Assembly: GCF_000316665.1 (NCBI RefSeq)
Contig: NC_019678.1
Location: 5,766,001-5,830,000, forward strand
Length of the DNA stretch: 64,000 nt
Reading direction: 5' to 3'
Origin: Rivularia sp. PCC 7116
GTDB taxonomy: Bacteria; Cyanobacteriota; Cyanobacteriia; Cyanobacteriales; Nostocaceae
The position numbers were made by a program, and so were the translations under genes. The notes beneath the pieces were generated by a model. It was not told the origin of the DNA and did not search any database. It was given only the letters and a program-made list of their open reading frames with translations. Below are positions 55,737 through 63,657 of this stretch, one piece after another (the first letter of the stretch is position 1; each line of letters opens with the position of its first letter).

Positions 55737-56489
55737 ATGAATATCCAGCAGCTACGTAAATCTTTGAAAATAAAATGGGTGAAGTATTACCATCAAAATC
55801 GTCCCTGGCTAGAAAAAATGCGAATTTGGGGAACTTATGACGGCTACCGTCGCCCTTCTAGCGGTTTTATTTTAGCTACTTTATCGGTTTTAGAACCAAA
55901 ACTTGACGAATTTTTTCCTTTTATTCTGGAATTAAATAATAATCCCGACGAAATTATTGCTGCATTAGGTCTTAATTTTAATCCCGAAGAATCAAATTTA
56001 ATAGAAGATTATAAGTCTGTAAATCAAAATCAAGTAGCTAGTAATAGCGTGCAAGCAGAATTTGTTGATAAATTTAGAGCAGATAGCAGCAAAGACACAG
56101 AAATTAAACAACCCACTGCATCCAATTCAACAGCTATTACCAAAATAGAAAGTTTTCCTTTTCCCCAGGCAGTTCAATCAACATTTGAATCAGAATCAAT
56201 AGAAAAAGAATTTCAAGCATTTTCGGAATTACTTCAAGAAAATACACCTCAAGAATTTACTGAATCAAGCATGGTTGCCAAATTAGAAAGTGAAGAAGAA
56301 GTATTGTCTTTACTTTCCATGTGTAATGAAGCAGAAGAACAAGAAGTAATCAAAGAATCAAAAGAACAAGAAACAGAAGAAATTAAAGCCGCTTCTAAGA
56401 AAAAAGTCTCAAACCTCGCTTCTTGGATAGACGAATTTTGTCAAGGTGCTGGTTGGGATCGGGAGGAAGCTATTTTTATTCCGTTTTAA
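55737..56489 (+). CDS. DUF5331-like cyanobacterial protein
   Basis: A 250-aa protein. The conserved part is the first 80 residues (QLRKSLKIKWVKYYHQNRPW, then MRIWGTYDGYRRPSSGFILA and TLSVLEPKLDEFFPFILELN), followed by a long acidic, Glu/Ser/Gln-rich region with little structure and a short C-terminal motif (SWIDEFCQGAGWDREEAIFI). The opening matches what I recall of DUF5331 of filamentous cyanobacteria. The function is unknown. No signal peptide or membrane segment is visible. It lies 30 bases after the 2Fe-2S gene. Confidence 0.65.
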   Translation: MNIQQLRKSLKIKWVKYYHQNRPWLEKMRIWGTYDGYRRPSSGFILATLSVLEPKLDEFFPFILELNNNPDEIIAALGLNFNPEESNLIEDYKSVNQNQVASNSVQAEFVDKFRADSSKDTEIKQPTASNSTAITKIESFPFPQAVQSTFESESIEKEFQAFSELLQENTPQEFTESSMVAKLESEEEVLSLLSMCNEAEEQEVIKESKEQETEEIKAASKKKVSNLASWIDEFCQGAGWDREEAIFIPF

Positions 56490-56493
56490 GTAG

Positions 56494-56588
56494 TTGGGCA
56501 TTGGGCATTGGGCATTGGGCATGGGGTATTGGTAGTTGGTAATTGGTAATTCTTAAATCACTACTTGCTACTTGCTACTTGCTACTTA
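56494..56588. repeat. Short tandem heptamer repeats (STRR type)
   Basis: Four exact TTGGGCA units stand at 56494-56521, and three CTACTTG units plus one variant at 56561-56588. Such heptamer tandem repeats are a known feature of heterocystous cyanobacteria. A second GGGCA(T/C)-type cluster lies in the gap after 57595. Confidence 0.85.
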
Positions 56589-56608
56589 TACTACTAACTG
56601 ATAACTGT

Positions 56609-57595
56609 TCACTGTTCACTGTTTGGGTATTCATGGGTAACAAATGGAATTGACACTACTTCTCCTTGTGTTTCTCCCAATTTTATTTTTAAACCGACTC
56701 CGCCAGCTTTTGTACGAATGTAGCCTAACCCAAAATAATTATCGCCGTCTTGGGTGCAGCTAGTCAGTTTTCCGACTTTTTCATCATTTGCTGTAATTAC
56801 TGTTCCCGGTTCAACAAAACTATTTAGACTAATTCCCCATAAATTCTGTTTTACACCTTTATAAGTGTTTAATCTCGCAATAGTTTCTTGTCCGATATAA
56901 CAACCTTTATCAAAAGAAACTGTCTGCCATAAACCTACTTCTAAAGGATTATAATCATCGGTTAATTCGCTTTCTGGTTTTGGTCTTCCCTGCAATATTC
57001 GTAACGTTTCCCAATCATTATCCTTTATTTCTACCGCACCAGATCCGATGATTTGAGACCAAATTTTTTCCTTATGATTCGCATTCAAAATCAAAGTATA
57101 TCCTGGAGTTGCTAAACCGCTACCAACAGCAATAATATTTCCTGTTTCCTCGTTTAAATTGGGAATTTGAATATGAGAACCATATGGTTTACCAATTATT
57201 TCAGAAGCACCTAATTTTTCAATAATAGCGTTGCTTTGGGAACCTAAAAGACTAAAAGTTACGGTTTCATCGGTTAAATCGGTTAACTGTACCTTATCCG
57301 CAAAAAATATATATTTATCCAACCATTGCATCAAATACTCGCGACGATTGGGAGAAACCAGTAGCAATACAGCATCATCTGTAACATAAGCACTTGCTAA
57401 ATCAATAGTGCGAGCAGTAGAAGTTACAAAAACCGTATCGCATCCCTGCCCTGGTTTAAGACTTTCAAAATCATTCGTGCTTTGATTGTGCAAAAAACGC
57501 AGGCGATCGCCATCTGAAACCTTGATACGTCCCCAATGGCTGCGATTGTAAACGGCAACTCCCGTTTCTAATAGTTGAATAGCTGATTCAGACAT
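56609..57595 (-). CDS. ygfZ: YgfZ/GcvT-like folate-binding protein
   Basis: A 328-aa protein. The start is ATG 57595 (MSESAIQLLETGVAVYNRSH); the open frame reaches 57688 but the added part lies in repeat DNA and has no family similarity. Seen are RLRFLHNQSTNDFESLKPGQ, the GcvT-like body, and the signature KGCYIGQE followed by TIARLNTYKGVKQNLWG. YgfZ proteins use folate and help assemble or repair certain iron-sulfur proteins, such as MiaB-type radical SAM enzymes. The conserved Cys of the motif is present. The gene is convergent with the DUF5331 gene; no partner lies nearby. Confidence 0.92.
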   Translation of the reverse strand: MSESAIQLLETGVAVYNRSHWGRIKVSDGDRLRFLHNQSTNDFESLKPGQGCDTVFVTSTARTIDLASAYVTDDAVLLLVSPNRREYLMQWLDKYIFFADKVQLTDLTDETVTFSLLGSQSNAIIEKLGASEIIGKPYGSHIQIPNLNEETGNIIAVGSGLATPGYTLILNANHKEKIWSQIIGSGAVEIKDNDWETLRILQGRPKPESELTDDYNPLEVGLWQTVSFDKGCYIGQETIARLNTYKGVKQNLWGISLNSFVEPGTVITANDEKVGKLTSCTQDGDNYFGLGYIRTKAGGVGLKIKLGETQGEVVSIPFVTHEYPNSEQ

Positions 57596-57709
57596 AATAA
57601 TTTTGGATTTTAGATTTTGGATTGGGCACCGGGCATTGGGCATGGGGCATGGGTAATTGGCAATTGGATTTCTTTCCCACTGCGCCACTACCTCCTCTTC
57701 CTTCTCAAA

Positions 57710-57740
57710 AATAAAAAAGAGCGAACCGTATAACGATTCA
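57710..57740 (-). terminator. Terminator of the LEA-like gene
   Basis: On the minus strand a 6-bp stem (GAATCG / CGGTTC, one G-T pair, loop TTATA) is followed by GCTCTTTTTTTATT. It lies about 46 bases after the stop of the LEA-like gene and matches its direction. Confidence 0.7.
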
Positions 57741-57785
57741 CCCTTCTTTAAAATTCTATTTTACGCTCTTGAAAGCAAAACGTGA

Positions 57786-58877
57786 TTAAATATCAGTTCT
57801 TGTATCCTTAATTTCGACTCTTGGAGCTTGTGTTTTATACAAGTCAGCTTCACGATTGTTCATGTCTAAATCTGTTTTAACCATAACTTCCTCTTTTTCT
57901 ACAGAAGGAGAGTTATTATCTTGAGCTGCATTCTTCACAGATTTTGCTGCATCGTTTACGGAAGACTTGACATTGTCACCGGCTTTCTTGGCAGAATCAG
58001 CAGCATCTTTAGCGGAAGACTTTAATTCTTCACCTGCTTTCTTAGCAGAATCAGCAGCACCTTTAGCGGAAGATTTTAGTTCTTCACCTGCTTTCTTCGC
58101 AGATAATCTAGCATCATCAACCGCACCTTTTACGGAGCCTGCTGCATCTTTTACTGCTGGTTTAACATCTTCTTTTACTTCATTAACCGCACTTTTAACC
58201 GAGCCAGCAGCATCTTTTACGGATGGCTTGACTTCTTCTACAGCTTCTTGAACCGAACCCGCTACACTTCTCATCGCAGGTTTCGCTTCTTCTGCTGCAC
58301 CTTTCAAGGAATTCGCAGCGCTCTTGATAGCAGGTTTGGTTTCTTCTACAGTGTTTTGTACTGAGTTAGAAATGTTTCTAACAGCAGGTCTTGCTTCTTC
58401 CGATACACCTTTAACTGCATCAACAACAGCAGGCTTAGACTCTTGAACTGTTTGCTTAACGGATTCTGCGGTATCAACAACAGCAGGCTTTGCTTGCTGT
58501 ACTGTATCTTTAACTTCCTCTACCACACCTTTAACAGCAGGCTTAACTTCCTCGGCTGTATCTTCTACAGCGTGACTGACAGTATTGATAGCACTGTTCG
58601 CATTTTCAGCAACAGTCTCAGCAGCACCAACAACGCCTTCTACAGTCTTATCAACAGCTTCAGATGTACCTTTACCAGCCATAGCACCGGCTGCTGCACC
58701 AGCTACGGCACCTAAAATTCCTTTCTTAGAACCTAATAACCCACCAATTGCGGCTCCAGCAATCGCCGCACCAACACCAGAGCCAGAATTAGATTCTGAA
58801 TTTTCTTGTTCTTGATTTTCTTGATTTAAATTTTTATTTTCTTCTTTATTTTCTAAAGGTTGGTTATTCTCATTCAT
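57786..58877 (-). CDS. LEA-like (11-mer repeat) glycine-zipper protein
   Basis: A 363-aa protein from ATG 58877, chosen because GAGGAA lies six bases upstream. An N-terminal Asn/Glu-rich segment precedes a glycine zipper (GVGAAIAGAAIGGLLGSKKG and GILGAVAGAAAGAMAGKG, residues about 37-70), then about 240 residues of amphipathic 11-residue repeats (EEVKPAVKD, AAGSVK, KKAGEELKSSAKDAADSAKK). The second part strongly resembles group 3 LEA proteins, which are disordered in water and become helical on drying or near membranes. A membrane-inserted zipper joined to a LEA-like tail could anchor it. Its role in desiccation or osmotic stress is inferred only. No homology to an enzyme is seen. Confidence 0.75.
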   Translation of the reverse strand: MNENNQPLENKEENKNLNQENQEQENSESNSGSGVGAAIAGAAIGGLLGSKKGILGAVAGAAAGAMAGKGTSEAVDKTVEGVVGAAETVAENANSAINTVSHAVEDTAEEVKPAVKGVVEEVKDTVQQAKPAVVDTAESVKQTVQESKPAVVDAVKGVSEEARPAVRNISNSVQNTVEETKPAIKSAANSLKGAAEEAKPAMRSVAGSVQEAVEEVKPSVKDAAGSVKSAVNEVKEDVKPAVKDAAGSVKGAVDDARLSAKKAGEELKSSAKGAADSAKKAGEELKSSAKDAADSAKKAGDNVKSSVNDAAKSVKNAAQDNNSPSVEKEEVMVKTDLDMNNREADLYKTQAPRVEIKDTRTDI

Positions 58878-59073
58878 AATTATTTCCTCAGTATTTATTA
58901 ATAAAACTGCGATGTAAAAAGATTGCAGCTTGACGAACAGTACTAAGTTAACAATTACAAATTCCGAATCACACCAACTTTGGGGAGACATTCTTAAAAT
59001 GTTTTTCTGCCAAAGGTTGGAGACTGAATTTAATTTTTCACTCTAAAGAAACATTTTATATGTACTATTTTGA

Positions 59074-62000
59074 TTAGTTAAGGATTATTTTTTTAGCTTT
59101 TTGCGGTGGTGAAGAAAGTTTTTGATGAATTTCTATAAAAGTTTGATTTTGAGGTTCGATAGCAAGCGCTCGCTGACAATAATTTATTGCTTCTTGACGT
59201 TCCCCAAGCTTTAAAAGTGCTAAAGTTAATTTCTTAATTACAATTTTTAAACCACGAATATTTGCTCGCTTTTCGTCAATTTCAAAGCCTTTACTAAGTT
59301 CTGTGGCTGCCTCTGCAAATTTCTGACGTGTAATTAAAGCTTGTCCCATTGCCGTATAGACTTTAGCTAAATGCTCCTCATCTTCGAGTTTCTTGCCAAT
59401 TTTAATACTCTGCTTAAAAGCTGCGATCGCCCATTCAAATTTCTTGTCGTCTCTTTGTTTTTGCAATACTTGAGCTAAACTATTAAGAACTATTGCTTGT
59501 CCTCTTTCATCTTTTATTTTTTCAGATAAATCGAAGCTGCGTCGAATAATCTTCTCAGCTTCTTTCCATCTTTGTTGTCGCTTAAATAGTACTCCTAAGC
59601 TATTTAAAACCATTGCGAGACTGCGTTTTTCATCTAAATCTTCAAATATAGATTGACTGCGAAGGAGAATATTTTCTGCTTCATTTAAGCGATTCGGTTG
59701 ATTTATAAATGAAAGTGCTTGTTGGTGAAGCGCTTCACCAATTTCTTTTTTCACAAATGCTTTCTGAGCAGCTTTATCTAATTGCTCGTAAATATCAAAA
59801 CTTTGTTCTAAGATATTTATTGCTTCTTGAAAATGTTTTTGCTCTTGTAGAACAAAAGCTAAATCTTTAAGCCCAATTGCAACTGAATTCTTATCATCAA
59901 TAGATTGAGCAACTTCTATTTGACTTCGGAAAGCATTAGCAGCTTCTTCAAGTTTTCCTTGATGTTGTAATATACCAGCCAAGCCGTTAAGGGCTATTGC
60001 TTGTTGTCGTTTATCATCAATAGATTGAGAAATTTCTATTTGAGATTGAAAAGTATTAGCGGCTTCTTCTAGCTTTCCTTGCTGCTGCAATACACCAGCT
60101 AAACCATTAAGCCCAAATGTAAGTGAACGTTTATCATTATTAGATTGAGAAATTTCTATTTGAGATTGAAAAGTATTAGCGGCTTCTTCTAGCTTTCCTT
60201 GCTGCTGCAATACACCAGCTAAACCGTTAAGCCCAAATGTAAGTGAACGTTTATCATCAATAGATTGAGAAATTTCTATTTGAGATTGAAAAGTATTAGC
60301 GGCTTCTTCTAGCTTTCCTTGCTGCTGCAATACACCAGCTAAACCGTTAAGCGCTATTATAATCGAACGTGTATCATTAATAGTTTGAGCAATTTTCAGT
60401 TGACGTTGGAAAGTACTAACAGCTTTATCAAGCTTTCCTTGCTGCTGTAATATACCAGCTAAACCTTTAAGCGCTATCGTTTGCTGTCGTTTGTCATCAA
60501 CAGATTGAGCAATTTTCAGTTGACGTTGGAAAGTACTAGCAGCTTTATCAAGCTTTCCTTGCTGTTGTAATACACAAGCTAAAGTATTCAGCACTATTGT
60601 TAAACCTTCTGAGTCATTCAGTTGAACCTCAGTTTTTAAAGCTTGTTCAAGATAATTTACTGCTTCGTGCAATCTATTTTGTCGCCGTAGTATAACTCCA
60701 AATGTGTTTAGCCACTTTGCTTCACAAAGCTGACGGGTTTCTATTGCTTCGATTTTATTTAGTAATTTTTGGATAGGGACAAGCACGGCTTCAGCATTTT
60801 TATGTTCGCCCTGCAAGGATAAATACTTAGCTTGCTGAATTCGGAATTTAATTACAGAATCCCAAAGTTCGCTTGATTCTGCTATAAGTTGAAATAACGA
60901 CATGAATTCAACAGCTTGTTGCCAATAGCCATTTCTTTCAAAAAATGACTGAATATATTTGGCGAATTCGTAATCAGCTATTTGTTGTTGCTGTAACCAC
61001 TTTGCAGCTAACATAATATCTTCTAATTCTTCTGCAATCAAAGATGCAGTAGAACTATCTATTTCAATTGATTTGAATTCAACAAAAAATTGAGCATGAC
61101 TTGCTGCTGCATCATCCTTCAAACCACGCTCAATTGCTAATTCTTGAGCAAACAAACGAATAAGCGGATGAAAAACAAAGCGATTTTCTCCGACTTCAGA
61201 ATAGTTAAGTAGCGAAAGTTGATGAAAACGGTCTAAATAATCTTGTGCTGTATACTCGTCATCAAAATTCCCAACTATTGCAGCTGTACGTCTGGAAAAA
61301 CCTGATTCAGCACAAACGCTTAAACAAGCAAAAAAGTCAATTTCATCTTTTTCGAGTAGTTTCAAACTCAAGCTTAATGAAGCTTTAACGTTTAATTCCT
61401 TGTCTCCTCTAATTTTCAGCCTTTTGAGTCGATTTTTTTCTTGTTTCAATGAAGCAGCATAGTCTGCAAGTGTTCGCGGTTTCCCTCGCAAAGTTGCACC
61501 CGCTATTTGTAGCGCTAAGGGCAAGCTGCCAATTAAACGAATTATTTTATTAGCTGCTTCTATTTCATCATCAACTCGTTTTTCCCCTAAAATCTTTTTT
61601 AGTAGCTGTAGCGAATCTTTTTCAGGTAAGGGACGAACGTCAATAGTGGCTTTAATGGGAATATCGAGTAATGCTGGTAGTTGGCGATCGCGTGTTGTAA
61701 TGATAATCGCGCATCGGTTTCCACCAACACATAAATCTAGGATGGTAGGATTATCTGCATTGTCAAAAATCAACAGCATTCGTCGATGAGCAAACATTTC
61801 TTGCATGATGGTTGCTGCATCTCGCTCATCTTCTGGATCAATTTCTTCCTTGCAGCATCTGGCAAAATCCCGAACTATGGTATCCGCATTTTTTCCGTCA
61901 ACTCGTAAGCCTATAACCCCATCGGGAAATTTATATTTATATTTAGTTGCAAAGTGACAGGCAAGTGCTGATTTACCAATTCCTCCGGCACCAGCTAAAC

Positions 62001-62334
62001 TAACAATGCTACAAACTTTATTTCCCTGACGGTTAATAAGTTGTTTTTCAAGTTTTTGCAGTTCATTATCTCTTCCAGTAAAAGTTGAGATATCTTTCTG
62101 CGGTAATATAAAGCGTGTTGTACGATCTTGATTAGATGCAGATGAGTTTTTTTGCTTTTGATTGGCGATTTCTGCTTCTAATCTTTTAATTTCTTTATCG
62201 CATTCTTGAATTTCTTTTATAAGAGCAAATTTCTGTTTGAAATCTGTTATTTTTGGTTTTTCTTTCTCAAAAAAGCCGCGTTGTTCTCGTAAGTAATTGA
62301 GCGCTTTCTCTAAATCACTTTCCTCTCGGCTCAT
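59074..62334 (-). CDS. STAND NTPase (NB-ARC) with C-terminal TPR array
   Basis: A 1086-aa signal-transduction ATPase. Residues 1-65 are coiled coil (LEKALNYLREQRGFFEKEKP). The NB-ARC core covers about 85-420: STFTGRDNEL, P-loop SLAGAGGIGKSALACHF (Lys121), Walker B RMLLIFDNADN, IIITTRDRQLP and the GLPL-type motif GSLPLALQIAG, then a winged-helix domain ending at a (F/L)HPLIRLFA motif (about 390). The rest is TPR repeats, including a very regular block of six 40-aa units at about 579-818. STAND proteins oligomerise on ligand binding; related prokaryotic ones act in regulation or anti-phage defence. The start overlaps the stop of the upstream 167-aa gene (ATGA), so the two are cotranslated. Confidence 0.9.
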   Translation of the reverse strand: MSREESDLEKALNYLREQRGFFEKEKPKITDFKQKFALIKEIQECDKEIKRLEAEIANQKQKNSSASNQDRTTRFILPQKDISTFTGRDNELQKLEKQLINRQGNKVCSIVSLAGAGGIGKSALACHFATKYKYKFPDGVIGLRVDGKNADTIVRDFARCCKEEIDPEDERDAATIMQEMFAHRRMLLIFDNADNPTILDLCVGGNRCAIIITTRDRQLPALLDIPIKATIDVRPLPEKDSLQLLKKILGEKRVDDEIEAANKIIRLIGSLPLALQIAGATLRGKPRTLADYAASLKQEKNRLKRLKIRGDKELNVKASLSLSLKLLEKDEIDFFACLSVCAESGFSRRTAAIVGNFDDEYTAQDYLDRFHQLSLLNYSEVGENRFVFHPLIRLFAQELAIERGLKDDAAASHAQFFVEFKSIEIDSSTASLIAEELEDIMLAAKWLQQQQIADYEFAKYIQSFFERNGYWQQAVEFMSLFQLIAESSELWDSVIKFRIQQAKYLSLQGEHKNAEAVLVPIQKLLNKIEAIETRQLCEAKWLNTFGVILRRQNRLHEAVNYLEQALKTEVQLNDSEGLTIVLNTLACVLQQQGKLDKAASTFQRQLKIAQSVDDKRQQTIALKGLAGILQQQGKLDKAVSTFQRQLKIAQTINDTRSIIIALNGLAGVLQQQGKLEEAANTFQSQIEISQSIDDKRSLTFGLNGLAGVLQQQGKLEEAANTFQSQIEISQSNNDKRSLTFGLNGLAGVLQQQGKLEEAANTFQSQIEISQSIDDKRQQAIALNGLAGILQHQGKLEEAANAFRSQIEVAQSIDDKNSVAIGLKDLAFVLQEQKHFQEAINILEQSFDIYEQLDKAAQKAFVKKEIGEALHQQALSFINQPNRLNEAENILLRSQSIFEDLDEKRSLAMVLNSLGVLFKRQQRWKEAEKIIRRSFDLSEKIKDERGQAIVLNSLAQVLQKQRDDKKFEWAIAAFKQSIKIGKKLEDEEHLAKVYTAMGQALITRQKFAEAATELSKGFEIDEKRANIRGLKIVIKKLTLALLKLGERQEAINYCQRALAIEPQNQTFIEIHQKLSSPPQKAKKIILN
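59881..60600 (-). repeat. Six tandem 120-bp TPR units; three almost identical
   Basis: Units repeat exactly every 120 bases. Those starting at about 60001, 60121 and 60241 differ by only a few bases, while the outer units have diverged further. Each unit encodes a 40-aa TPR helix pair with NGLAGVLQQQGKLEEAANTF or a close variant. The near-identity implies recent duplication or gene conversion inside the gene. Confidence 0.93.
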
Positions 62335-62834
62335 ACTCTATCCCTAAGACGAGATTTAATCCACTGCCATAGGTTAGTAAAGGTAGCTTCCGTATCCATT
62401 TCCATTTCATAAGATGCAAGCATTGGAATAATTGGAAATGCTACTTTTAACTTCGCTGCTGCTGTTTTTCCTGGCTCATCTAATTTTTCTCGAATTTCTC
62501 TCAAAAGCTGAATCATTTCGTTTGAATAAGTTTCAGCAGGAAGAACTTCGATGTGTTCTACTACTTGTACAATTTCCGCAAGAGTATTCTCAGCTTCATT
62601 TTCTGGAATTGTAGATACTTCTGATAATTGAGAAAGTATTTGCCCGTATTCAGCTTCATGCTTACGAATATCCGGGATTATTTCTGTCTTTATTTCCTGT
62701 TGGAGTTCCAATTTTGCCTTAAAATATGATGTTCTCTTAATTTCTTTCTGAAACTCGCTGAGCTTTTCGTATTCAATCTCTAATATTTCTTCTAAACTTT
62801 TTAATCTTTGACGATTGATTCTATCAGAAACCAT
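62331..62834 (-). CDS. Helical partner of the STAND NTPase, unknown family
   Basis: A 167-aa protein predicted by eye to be mostly helical. An N-terminal coiled coil (LKSLEEILEIEYEKLSEFQK) is followed by acidic helices, then a conserved-looking C-terminal part (KTAAAKLKVAFPIIPMLASY, then EATFTNLWQWIKSRLRDR). The stop codon overlaps the start of the NB-ARC gene by four bases, the tightest coupling in the window, so the two products probably interact. I recall similar C-terminal segments fused to or beside STAND and caspase-like proteins in cyanobacteria but cannot name a domain. Possible roles are effector, adaptor or ligand sensor; none is shown. Confidence 0.72.
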   Translation of the reverse strand: MVSDRINRQRLKSLEEILEIEYEKLSEFQKEIKRTSYFKAKLELQQEIKTEIIPDIRKHEAEYGQILSQLSEVSTIPENEAENTLAEIVQVVEHIEVLPAETYSNEMIQLLREIREKLDEPGKTAAAKLKVAFPIIPMLASYEMEMDTEATFTNLWQWIKSRLRDRV

Positions 62835-63005
62835 TAGCAGCTATTTTTTAAATTTAGTATTTACACGTAGTATTATTTCCGAGTATAACTAAAGTATCCG
62901 GTTATATTGGTATACATCTACGTAAAAACTAAACTTATTTATACAATTATACTTAGTTGATACAACATTTCGCGATCCAATTCCCCATCCCCAATCCCCA
63001 ATTCC

Positions 63006-63491
63006 CTAATGCGGTAACTTAGCAAACATCTCTTCAACTACCCGTTTTGCTTTTTTATCTAACAAATTCCATTCCACATCACCAGTTTCATCTAGTAGAC
63101 TAGTATCAATATCAACTACATCATTACTGAGGGTGTATTCAACAAAACATACCTGATAACATAACTCCCACAAATCAACATTTACTTGTTGGTCTTGACG
63201 CTCCAAGCATAGATGATATCCTGGATGGGGCGTTGGCAATTTAGCCAATGTTTCTCTTATTTCCACGGCTTGTTCTGGTGTTGCAGTTTCGAGTTCTTGC
63301 ACCATTTGAGTGACTATCGCTTTAGTTTCCTCACTCGTGCCAGCAGCCCAAGTCAAAACGTCATGATAAGTACCTTTCCAGGAAGAATTATCAAGTATCT
63401 TGCGGACGTTGTCGATAACGCGAATGAATGTTGGCTGCATAAGTAGTTCTGCCTGCTGCCATGCTACTGAGTTTGTTATTTTTGGTGGCAT
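63006..63491 (-). CDS. Conserved hypothetical protein
   Basis: A 161-aa protein without a recognised domain. It is helix-rich (WQQAELLMQPTFIRVIDNVR, TKAIVTQMVQELETATPEQA) and has a section ending in PHPGYHLCLERQDQQVNVDL, then a Trp-containing strand WELCYQVCFVEY and an acidic stretch DVVDIDTSLLDETGDVEWNL. No signal peptide or membrane segment is visible. The pattern looks like a real, folded protein. It is on the same strand as the STAND pair, 171 bases upstream of it, so it could be in one transcript. No function can be proposed. Confidence 0.7.
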   Translation of the reverse strand: MPPKITNSVAWQQAELLMQPTFIRVIDNVRKILDNSSWKGTYHDVLTWAAGTSEETKAIVTQMVQELETATPEQAVEIRETLAKLPTPHPGYHLCLERQDQQVNVDLWELCYQVCFVEYTLSNDVVDIDTSLLDETGDVEWNLLDKKAKRVVEEMFAKLPH

Positions 63492-63657
63492 CTTCGGTAA
63501 ACAAAATTGTTGAAATCGATATTAACAATGTGTAGATGAGAAAATACTGGGATTAAAACGAGAATCTTTTTTTATAAGATAACGGATATGGTCGCAGTAT
63601 TGATGGAAATATTTAGTACGTCCCACGTTTGCTGGGTGTTAACACTGGGGAGTGAAT

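Noticed and set aside
57596-57688. N-terminal extension of ygfZ (MAQWERNPIANYPCPMPN...)
   Set aside because: It is encoded by GGGCAT-type repeat DNA and has no counterpart in the family; the ATG at 57595 is the natural start.
59881-60600. Regular 120-bp repeats that could be taken for a CRISPR-like or satellite array
   Set aside because: The units are in frame, encode TPR helices and lack unique spacers, so they are part of the NTPase gene.
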